This document shows positions 57,840-64,000 of a DNA stretch of 64,000 nt, one piece after another. Position 1 is the stretch's first letter. Each line of letters opens with the position of its first letter. Under the pieces are notes generated by a model. That model ran no database searches, was not told the DNA's origin, and saw only the letters and a program-made list of their open reading frames with translations. Origin of the DNA: Amycolatopsis nivea (GTDB lineage Bacteria; Actinomycetota; Actinomycetes; Mycobacteriales; Pseudonocardiaceae); assembly GCF_004522235.1 (NCBI RefSeq), contig NZ_SDLT01000002.1:328025-392024 (forward strand), given 5' to 3'. The translations under genes were made by a program, and so were the position numbers.

Positions 57840-59237
57840 TCAGCGGTCGGCCGAGGCGGAGGCGGTCGGCATCGGCGGTCCGCTCGGCGCGGGCGGGACG
57901 GTCGGCGCCGGCGGGGCGAGGCCGATGTCCAGGTCCATCCGCTCGCGCTCCTTGCCGCCGAGGGTGAACGGCGACGTGCAGCCGGTCGCCGGGTCGACGG
58001 CCGAGTCCAGACCCGGTGCGCCCGCGCCGCGCTGGGTGACGGTGAGCCCGTCCGGCAGCTTCGAGATGTCGAAGCACACCTGGTAGGTGCCGTCCTTGCG
58101 CTGATCGAACAGGTAACTGCCGTCGGCGTTCGTGCGCGCGGTGGCGACGGTGCCGCCCGCGCCGTCCTTGAGCGTGACCGGCAGCTCCGGGAAGCCGGGT
58201 TCGTCGTCGTCCTGCGTGCCGTTGCGGTTCAGGTCTTTCCACGCGCGGTCGCCGATCTTGCCGACCGCGGGCTGCGGCGTGACGGTGACCGTCGCGGTGG
58301 CCTTCTGCTCGGCGAGCGGGCCGCCCGGACCGGTGCCGGTGACCTTCGCAGTGTTCACGTGCCCGTTGTCGTCCTCGGTGAGGTTCGGGTGGTCACAGGT
58401 GAGTTCCCGCGACGCGTTGGCGGCGAGGTCGAACGCGCCGGGGAGACCGGAGCACCACGGGTCCTTCACGAGCAATCCGGTGAGCGGCTGGGACCCGGTG
58501 TTGGAGACGGAAATGCGGAAGTGCGCGGCGTCGCCGGCCGGGATGGCAGCCGACGGGCCCCACGTTCCGTCCGCCGGATTCCGCACCTCCATCTTCACCG
58601 CGAACGCGGCGAGGGCCACGTGCACGCAGTCCCACAGCACCCAGTTGTGGTTGGTGCTGGCGAAAAACGAGACCGCCGCGGTGTCGTCCGGTGCGGTGAA
58701 CGGCGGCAGCTGCTGTTGCGCGAGCCTGCCGTCAGACGCGACGTCGTGCGTCACCGCGAGCGGTTTCTCCGCCAGTACGCGCCCAGTGCGGTCCGCGAAG
58801 CGCAGCCCGGTGGTCGCGCTCGCGCGCGAGCCGAGGCCGGATTGCGCCGTCCCCGCCCACACCGACAGCGAGTATTGCCCGCCAGGCACCGCTTTCACCT
58901 GCTGGGCAGCCGAGCTGACCCGGCCGTCCGGCGTCTGGATCTGGGCGTTGACGTGCCCGTCGACCGCGTGCGCGGTGCTGGTGACGAGCTTCGGCACCCG
59001 GTCCGGCGGGGTGCTGCGCGGAACCGGCGCGGCGGGGCTGAACAGGTACCCGCTCGGCGCTCCGCCGGGCGAACCGGCGTCCTCCACGCTCGGGTTGGCC
59101 GCGATGCCGCCGCACTCCGGAGCCCCCTCGGCGGGAGCCGACCCGGGAGTGACGACGGCGAGCGCGCCGACCAGCATCGCAGTGCCCGCCGCCGCGCCCG
59201 CCGTGCGTCCGATCGCGACTTTCCTTGCCCGCCTCAC
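57840..59237 (-). CDS. Secreted SdrD_B-like surface protein
   Basis: 465 residues from GTG 59237. N-terminal signal peptide (RRARKVAIGRTAGAAAGTAMLVGALAV, then A-rich cleavage region), a middle domain with a lectin-like/DUF11-type repeat (PAVGKIGDRAWKDLNRNGTQDDDEPG), and a collagen-binding-B-like beta domain (GDRAWKDLNRNGTQDDDE, SYLFDQRKDGTYQVCF). Four Cys could form disulfides. The Pro-rich tail has no sortase motif, so release or non-covalent wall attachment is likely. Gap of 54 bases to phoX. Confidence 0.75.
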   Translation of the reverse strand: MRRARKVAIGRTAGAAAGTAMLVGALAVVTPGSAPAEGAPECGGIAANPSVEDAGSPGGAPSGYLFSPAAPVPRSTPPDRVPKLVTSTAHAVDGHVNAQIQTPDGRVSSAAQQVKAVPGGQYSLSVWAGTAQSGLGSRASATTGLRFADRTGRVLAEKPLAVTHDVASDGRLAQQQLPPFTAPDDTAAVSFFASTNHNWVLWDCVHVALAAFAVKMEVRNPADGTWGPSAAIPAGDAAHFRISVSNTGSQPLTGLLVKDPWCSGLPGAFDLAANASRELTCDHPNLTEDDNGHVNTAKVTGTGPGGPLAEQKATATVTVTPQPAVGKIGDRAWKDLNRNGTQDDDEPGFPELPVTLKDGAGGTVATARTNADGSYLFDQRKDGTYQVCFDISKLPDGLTVTQRGAGAPGLDSAVDPATGCTSPFTLGGKERERMDLDIGLAPPAPTVPPAPSGPPMPTASASADR

Positions 59238-59291
59238 GCGGTGAAGCTAGACCCAGCAAGCCCGATCGGCGGTAAGAAACACCCCAAAGTG

Positions 59292-61373
59292 TTACCGGTG
59301 CCCGATCCGGCCCGGCAATCCGAAGGCGCCCTTCTTCCAGACCGAAACGATCGCGGGCCGCGGCTGGGAGCTTCCGCCGTCCGGCCAGTGCGAGGTCGGG
59401 TTCGCCGAACTCGGCGCGTCCTCGCCGGGGTGCTGCACCGCGACGAGCACGAGGTTCTCGGTGACGACCGGACCGCACGTCTCGGCGCCGACCGGCACGG
59501 ACAGGAACTGCTTCACGTGCCCGCGCTCCGGTCCGGCCACCGGGACCGAGAAGAGGCCGTCGTTCGCGCCGAGGGTGTTGCCGTCGGTCGAGATCCACAG
59601 GTTGCCGTGCGGGTCGAAGGCCACGTTGTCCGGGCACGAGATCGGGCTGACCTGGTCCTTCGGGAAACCGCCGAAGTAGGTGTCGGCCGTGGCCGGGTCG
59701 CCGCAGACCAGCAGCAGCCGCCAGGAGAACCGGGTCGCGGCCGAGTCGCCGCGGTCCTCGTCCCATTCGAGAACGTGCCCGTTTTTGTTGCGGGTGCGCG
59801 GGTTCGCCTCGTCCGGACCCGCCTTGCCCGCCGCGCCGCGGTCGGAGTTGTTGGTGAGCGCGGCGTAGATCCGGCCGTTGACCGGGTTCGGCTCGATGTC
59901 CTCCGGACGGTCCATTTTGGTCGCCCCGGCGCGGTCGGCGGCCTGGCGGGTGAACACGTAGACCTCCTCCGCGGTGAATCCGTCCACAAAGGACTTGTCG
60001 CCGCTGGCAAGGGGGATCCACTCGCCGGTGCCGTCGAACTCGCCGTCGGCGGGCAGCTTGCCGGAACCGTCGATCTCGCCGGGGCTGTCGCCGGAGAACT
60101 TCGCGACGTACAGGGTTCCGTCGTCCAGCAGCGCCGAGTTGTGCCGCCGGGCGAGCGCGGAATGCCCCTTCTTGTACTTGCCCTTCGAGACGAACTTGTA
60201 GATGTACTCGAACCGCTCGTCGTCGCCGGAGTACACCGCGACCCGGCCGTCCGCGGTGATCTTGACGTTCGCCGCCTCGTGCTTGAACCGGCCGAGCGCG
60301 GTGTGCTTGACCGGCGTGGAATGCGGGTCGTTCGGGTCGATTTCCACGACCCAGCCGAACCGGTTGGGCTCGTTGGGCTCGCGCGAAACGTCCCAGCGCT
60401 GGTCGAAGCGCTCCCACTTGCGCGTGCTCTCGCCGGTGCCGATCGCGTACCGCTTGAGCCGCGCGGCCTGCGCCGGGTCGGACACCTTGTCCGCGTGCGC
60501 GAAGTACTGGTGGAAGTTCTCCTCGCCGGACAGCACGGTGCCCCACGGCGTGACGCCGCCGGAGCAGTTGTTCTGCGTGCCGCGCACGCGCTTGCCGGAC
60601 GGGTCGGCCGACGTCTTGAGGTACTTCGAACCGGCCGCCGGACCGCGCACCTCGAAAATCGTGTCGAGCGTGATCCGCCGGTTGAGCGGGCTCGGAACGG
60701 TGCGCAGCGCGCCGCCGATCGGGTCGCGCAGGGTCTGCAGCACCGACAGTCCGTGCGCCGCCCAGGCGATCTTCACCTGCTCCTCGGTGGGGTTGGCCGG
60801 GTCGTACTGATCGGCCGGGAAGAGGTGCACCTCGGTGGTGTACTCGTGGTTGACCACCAGCAGATTGCGCAGGCCGAGCGGGTCCTGCGGGATCAGGCCG
60901 ACGAAGTCGTTGTTGTAGCCGAACTGCTTGGCCTGCGCGGCCGCGGTCTGCTTGCGGAAATCGAACTTCGGCGCGCCGGGGACCACCGCGTCGCCCCAGC
61001 GGATCACCACGTGCTGGGCGTACCCGTCGGGGATGCTGACGGCGTCGAGTTTGTTCGGCGGCACCGGCGTGAAGTCGGTGCCGGGCACGGTGCGGCCCTT
61101 CGCCAGCGGCGCCGGGGCCTGGGCCGGCGTGGCCGCGGCGGCGGTGCCGGACAGCGCGGCGAACCCGCCCGCGGCCGCGGCCATCACCGCGCCCGCCTTG
61201 AACACGCCGCGCCGCGAGACGCCCTTGGCGATGTCGCCGAAGTATTCGTTGCCGGTCGGGTTCGGGGCCTCGTGCGCGCACGCGTTGCCGCAGCGGTATT
61301 CGCAGGTGATCGGTGACCGGCCGCCGGAATGCGCGGTGAACAAGGGCAGCAGTCGTCCGGGCTCCAGGGACAC
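59292..61373 (-). CDS. phoX: PhoX-family alkaline phosphatase
   Basis: 693 residues from GTG 61373. Tat signal SRRGVFKAGAVMAAAAGGFAAL (about residues 50-72) with an unusual longer N-terminal region containing two Cys. PhoX blocks: GTDFTPVPPNKLDAVSIPDGY, RIYAALTNNSDRG, CPDNVAFDPHGNLWISTDG and ENFHQYF. PhoX enzymes use Ca2+ and Fe3+ to hydrolyse phosphate esters outside the cell. No clear Pho box seen upstream. Cotranscription with the SdrD-like gene is possible. Confidence 0.93.
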   Translation of the reverse strand: MSLEPGRLLPLFTAHSGGRSPITCEYRCGNACAHEAPNPTGNEYFGDIAKGVSRRGVFKAGAVMAAAAGGFAALSGTAAAATPAQAPAPLAKGRTVPGTDFTPVPPNKLDAVSIPDGYAQHVVIRWGDAVVPGAPKFDFRKQTAAAQAKQFGYNNDFVGLIPQDPLGLRNLLVVNHEYTTEVHLFPADQYDPANPTEEQVKIAWAAHGLSVLQTLRDPIGGALRTVPSPLNRRITLDTIFEVRGPAAGSKYLKTSADPSGKRVRGTQNNCSGGVTPWGTVLSGEENFHQYFAHADKVSDPAQAARLKRYAIGTGESTRKWERFDQRWDVSREPNEPNRFGWVVEIDPNDPHSTPVKHTALGRFKHEAANVKITADGRVAVYSGDDERFEYIYKFVSKGKYKKGHSALARRHNSALLDDGTLYVAKFSGDSPGEIDGSGKLPADGEFDGTGEWIPLASGDKSFVDGFTAEEVYVFTRQAADRAGATKMDRPEDIEPNPVNGRIYAALTNNSDRGAAGKAGPDEANPRTRNKNGHVLEWDEDRGDSAATRFSWRLLLVCGDPATADTYFGGFPKDQVSPISCPDNVAFDPHGNLWISTDGNTLGANDGLFSVPVAGPERGHVKQFLSVPVGAETCGPVVTENLVLVAVQHPGEDAPSSANPTSHWPDGGSSQPRPAIVSVWKKGAFGLPGRIGHR

Positions 61374-61476
61374 GGGGCCTCCAGGGTCGCTTCTCGGTGG
61401 GAACCCGGCGACCGTATGCGGCGAAAACCCCCTGAATCAGACCAAAAGGTTAACGGCGGATGTATTCGCGCAAAGA

Positions 61477-61517
61477 CGGCGATCGCCCCCGAACAGACAG
61501 TCCGGGGGCGATCGCCG
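61477..61517. terminator. Terminator after the MFS gene
   Basis: Perfect 15-bp stem CGGCGATCGCCCCCG (61477-61491) with CGGGGGCGATCGCCG (61503-61517), 11-base loop, 17 bases from the MFS stop (minus strand) and 100 bases before phoX. Confidence 0.85.
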
Positions 61518-61533
61518 AGTGTCGCGAAACGGC

Positions 61534-62754
61534 TCAGAACTCCTCGTCGCCGACGAGCGCGGCCTCCTTCGGCACGGTGTGCGGGTCGGCCTTCTTCTCG
61601 CGCTGCGAAAGCAGCACGGCGGCGATCACGCAGAGCACGGCGGCGACCAGGAACGGACCCTGCTCCCAGCCCATCCACTCGGCGACGTGCCCGACGAGCG
61701 TCGCCGCGATCGCGCCGCCGAACCAGCGGCAGAAGTTGTACCCGGCGCTCGCGACCGGCCGCGGCGCGTCGCTGATCGACATCGCGGTCCCGGTGAAGAG
61801 CGTGTTCAGCAGCCCGGAAACCAGCCCGGACACGATGATCCCGACGACCACCACCGGCTTGCTCGGGATGGCGAGCACCAGCATCAGCACCGTGTACCCG
61901 GTCACCGCCAGCGCGGCCGCGTGCCGTTCGCCGAAGCGGGCGGCCATCTTCGGCGCGAGCACCACGCCGGCGATCGCCACGCACAGGCCCCAGCCGCAGA
62001 AGATCAGGCCGACCGCGATCGCGTTCCAGCCGAGCACGAACGGGGACCAGGCGAGCACCGCGAAGAAGGCGGCGGTGTAGAGCGCCGAGGCGATCGACGT
62101 CCGCAGCAGACCGGGGTGCTTGAGCGCGCGGATCGGGTCGAGCAGCTTGATCGGTTCGCGTTTCTCGTGCGAGTCGCTCTTCAGGAAGATCGAGCACAGC
62201 ACCAGCGCGGCGATCATCAGCACGGCGGTGCCGAGGAACGGACCGCGCCACGAGATCGTGCCCAGCAGCGCGCCGAGCAGCGGGCCGACGGCGAGACCGA
62301 CGCCGAGCGCGGCCTCGTAAAGCAGGATCGCGCCGGATTGGCCGCCGGTCGCCGCGCCGACGATCACCGACAGGGCGGTGGCGATGAAGAAGGCGTTGCC
62401 CAGCCCCCACACCGCGCGCAGGCCGACGAGCTGTTCGATCGAACCCGCCGCGGCGCACAGCGCGGTCGCGGCGACGATCAGGGTCAGCCCGACCAGCACG
62501 GTCCGCTTGGCCCCGAACCGGGCGGACATCGCGCCGGTGAAGAGCATCGCGATCACCTGCACGCCGAGATACGACGTGAACAGCAGCGTGACCTGGGACG
62601 GCGAAGCGTTCAGCCCCTTGGCGATGGACAGCAGGATCGGGTCGACGAGGCCGATGCCCATGAACGCGATGACCGCGGCGAACGCGGTGATCCACACCTG
62701 TTTGGGCTGGCCCTTGACCGCGTCCAGCAGGCTCGAGTGGTGCTCAGCGTTCAT
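61534..62754 (-). CDS. MFS transporter
   Basis: 406 residues, about 12 membrane helices. Motif A-like GAMSARFGAKRTVLVG between helices 2 and 3 and LYEAALGVGLAVGPLLGALLG. Drug:H+ antiporter-like (DHA1). The ATG overlaps the MarR stop (ATGA), so it is translated from the same transcript and probably de-repressed by a MarR ligand. Substrate unknown. Confidence 0.9.
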   Translation of the reverse strand: MNAEHHSSLLDAVKGQPKQVWITAFAAVIAFMGIGLVDPILLSIAKGLNASPSQVTLLFTSYLGVQVIAMLFTGAMSARFGAKRTVLVGLTLIVAATALCAAAGSIEQLVGLRAVWGLGNAFFIATALSVIVGAATGGQSGAILLYEAALGVGLAVGPLLGALLGTISWRGPFLGTAVLMIAALVLCSIFLKSDSHEKREPIKLLDPIRALKHPGLLRTSIASALYTAAFFAVLAWSPFVLGWNAIAVGLIFCGWGLCVAIAGVVLAPKMAARFGERHAAALAVTGYTVLMLVLAIPSKPVVVVGIIVSGLVSGLLNTLFTGTAMSISDAPRPVASAGYNFCRWFGGAIAATLVGHVAEWMGWEQGPFLVAAVLCVIAAVLLSQREKKADPHTVPKEAALVGDEEF

Positions 62755-63236
62755 CGCGGATCAGTTCCTCCTTCAGACATAACAGCGAGTTCCGCGGCGG
62801 GGTCGTCACGGTGGAAGTCGGCGATCAGCTTGGTGAGCGCGGGGAGCGCGGCGTCGATGGCGGCGCGCTCGTCCGGGTCGAGCCGGTCGAGCCGCGCCCG
62901 CAGCTCCGCCTCCCGGCCCGCGATCATCTCGGCGTAGAACCGCTCGCCTTCCGGGGTGGCTTCCACGAGCACGGCGCGCCCGTCGTCGGGATCGGGACGG
63001 CGGGTCACCATGCCGAGCCGTTCGAGCCTGCGCACGACGTCGGTCATCGACGGCATCCGCACGCGCTCGAGGCTCGAGAGCCTGCTCATCCGGCTCGGTC
63101 CCCGGCCGACCAGCTCCGACAGCACCGACCCCTGGGTCAGGGTCAGCAGCTGCGCGGATTCGCGGCGCACCAGGTAGTACAGCCGGAACACCACCGGCCG
63201 CAGCCGGTGCGCCAGATCGCCCATCGAGGAAGTCAC
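62751..63236 (-). CDS. MarR-family regulator of the MFS gene
   Basis: 161 residues from GTG 63236 (ATG 63224 alternative). Winged helix at about residues 40-95: LTLTQGSVLSELVGRGPSRMSRLSSLERVRMPSMTDVVRRLERLGMVTRRPDPDDGRAVLV. The promoter region holds a TTAGC...GCTAA inverted repeat (63237-63249) that covers the start, a likely autorepression site. Confidence 0.9.
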   Translation of the reverse strand: MTSSMGDLAHRLRPVVFRLYYLVRRESAQLLTLTQGSVLSELVGRGPSRMSRLSSLERVRMPSMTDVVRRLERLGMVTRRPDPDDGRAVLVEATPEGERFYAEMIAGREAELRARLDRLDPDERAAIDAALPALTKLIADFHRDDPAAELAVMSEGGTDPR

Positions 63237-63249
63237 TTAGCTAGGCTAA
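63237..63249. promoter_or_regulatory. Putative MarR operator
   Basis: Inverted repeat TTAGC (63237-63241)-TAG-GCTAA (63245-63249), immediately upstream of the MarR GTG at 63236. Confidence 0.5.
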
Positions 63250-63290
63250 CAAAAAGTAGTTAGGGTAGCGAAGTAATTCGGCTCACAAGG

Positions 63291-63321
63291 TGGTCCAGTC
63301 CAGGACCCCTAGGCTGGACCA
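63291..63321 (+). promoter_or_regulatory. Inverted repeat preceding HAD gene
   Basis: 8-bp arms TGGTCCAG (63291-63298) and CTGGACCA (63314-63321), 15 bases apart, ending directly at the GTG. TAGGCT at 63310 is a possible -10. Operator or leader hairpin. Confidence 0.45.
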
Positions 63322-63960
63322 GTGGATGCGGTGATCTTCGACCTCGACGGCGTACTGGTGGACTCCGAGACGACGTGGGACGAGGTGCGCCGCGCGGTAG
63401 TCGCCGAGCACGGCGGGACCTGGCGGCCCGAGGCGACCCGCGCCCAGCAGGGGATGAGCACGCCGGAATGGGCGAACTACCTGGTGGAAACCCTGGGCGC
63501 GCGGCTCACCCCGGACGAGATCGCGCGCACCGTGATCGACGAGATGGCCGCCCGCTACGCCGACCGGCCGCCGGTGATCGACGGCGCGGACCAGGTCGTC
63601 CGCGAAATCTCCCGGCACTGGCCGGTCGCGATCGCCAGCTCGTCGCCGCCGGTGCTGATCCACTCGTTCCTGACCGCGTGCGACCTGACGTCGCTGGTCC
63701 CGGTCGCGGTGTCGAGCGAGGAAGTGGCCGCGGGCAAGCCGGCGCCGGACGTCTACCTGCGCGCGGCGATGCTGCTGAACGTCGAAGCGTCCCGCTGCGC
63801 CGCGGTCGAGGACTCGACCAACGGCCTGCGCGCGGCGTTCGCGGCGGACATGAAGGTGTTCGCGGTGCCGAACCCGCATTTCCCGCCGGACCCGGAGGCA
63901 CTGCGGGACGCCACAGTCCTGCCGAATCTGGCCGCGCTGCCCGCCGCGCTCCGTGGGTGA
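63322..63960 (+). CDS. HAD-family phosphatase/phosphoglucomutase-like
   Basis: 212 residues from GTG 63322. HAD motif I DAVIFDLDGVLVDSE (nucleophile Asp near residue 8), motif II AIASSSPP, motif III KPAPDVYL and motif IV VEDSTNGLRAA. The helical cap after residue 15 is C1-type, as in beta-phosphoglucomutase/phosphatase members. Substrate unknown. The window ends 40 bases later with nothing further seen. Confidence 0.92.
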   Translation: MDAVIFDLDGVLVDSETTWDEVRRAVVAEHGGTWRPEATRAQQGMSTPEWANYLVETLGARLTPDEIARTVIDEMAARYADRPPVIDGADQVVREISRHWPVAIASSSPPVLIHSFLTACDLTSLVPVAVSSEEVAAGKPAPDVYLRAAMLLNVEASRCAAVEDSTNGLRAAFAADMKVFAVPNPHFPPDPEALRDATVLPNLAALPAALRG

Positions 63961-64000
63961 CGCAGCCCACAGCGGCAAATAACCCCAAATCGGTCGCAGC

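Noticed and set aside
58732..61281. 849-codon open frame on the minus strand overlapping phoX
   Set aside because: Shadow frame with Arg/Gly/Ala-rich composition in the phoX coding region; PhoX in the other frame has clear catalytic motifs.
61374..61476. Pho box upstream of phoX
   Set aside because: GTTAAC-like strings are present but do not form the direct repeats with fixed spacing expected of a PhoP site.

Overview
The window is about 64 kb of very GC-rich, densely coded DNA from a filamentous actinomycete. Amycolatopsis or a close Pseudonocardiales relative is the best guess. Supporting traits are strong G/C third-position bias, many GTG starts, GTGA/ATGA stop-start overlaps, probable leaderless promoters (a -10 box a few bases before the start codon), mycolata-like cell-envelope genes (AftB-type arabinosyltransferase), a mycobacterial-type HtdX/FabG4/FadA2 block and TipAL-like and NarL-type regulators. 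No rRNA or tRNA genes, CRISPR array or complete insertion sequence was found.

Layout. 0-3.5 kb: 2-oxoacid dehydrogenase E1alpha (cut by the window edge), E1beta and E2. 3.5-9.9 kb: TetR-controlled ABC exporter, an unusual two-gene ABC exporter, a P-loop kinase, SEC-C and FxsA proteins. 9.9-11.4 kb: Vsr endonuclease and cytosine methyltransferase. 11.4-17.6 kb: two SCP2-like proteins, a TetR regulator, MaoC hydratase, FabG4, FadA2 and DoxX, tied together by two related operators. 17.6-20.4 kb: TipAL-like MerR regulator, AAA ATPase and a 49-residue basic protein, set among clustered CTAG motifs. 20.5-25.6 kb: MarR-GNAT fusion, AhpD-like protein, ceramidase-like membrane protein, monocarboxylate symporter with its DUF3311 partner, and a small XRE regulator behind DnaA-box-like sites. 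25.6-32.6 kb: LysR/SDR pair, an EndoU-like/MafI-like fusion gene, a paralogue of the unusual ABC exporter, an F420-type oxidoreductase and PEP carboxykinase. 33-40 kb: a leftward cluster with two dynamin-like GTPases and a GrpE-like partner. 40.2-45.8 kb: two-component system followed by two tandem ABC-2 exporters. 46-48.4 kb: a gene cut by an amber codon, trmB, then 1.1 kb of non-coding repeats. 48.4-54 kb: FtsX/LolD-type ABC transporter divergent from a second two-component system. 54-64 kb: amidohydrolase, SDR, AftB-like glycosyltransferase, SdrD_B-type secreted protein, PhoX phosphatase, MarR/MFS operon and a HAD phosphatase.

How the parts work together. The window mixes central carbon metabolism (2-oxoacid oxidation, PEP carboxykinase, monocarboxylate uptake, acyl-chain reduction and thiolysis) with envelope construction and several sensor-exporter modules. 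The most unusual items are: a 30-bp-period palindromic element lying in frame inside the E2 linker, with a second copy in the repeat region; the EndoU/immunity-like fusion gene; two paralogous ABC exporters whose ATPases carry Asp where the Q-loop Gln should be; and helically phased CTAG-N6-CTAG sites around the MerR/ATPase/small-protein block. All assignments are by reading motifs; no database search was run.
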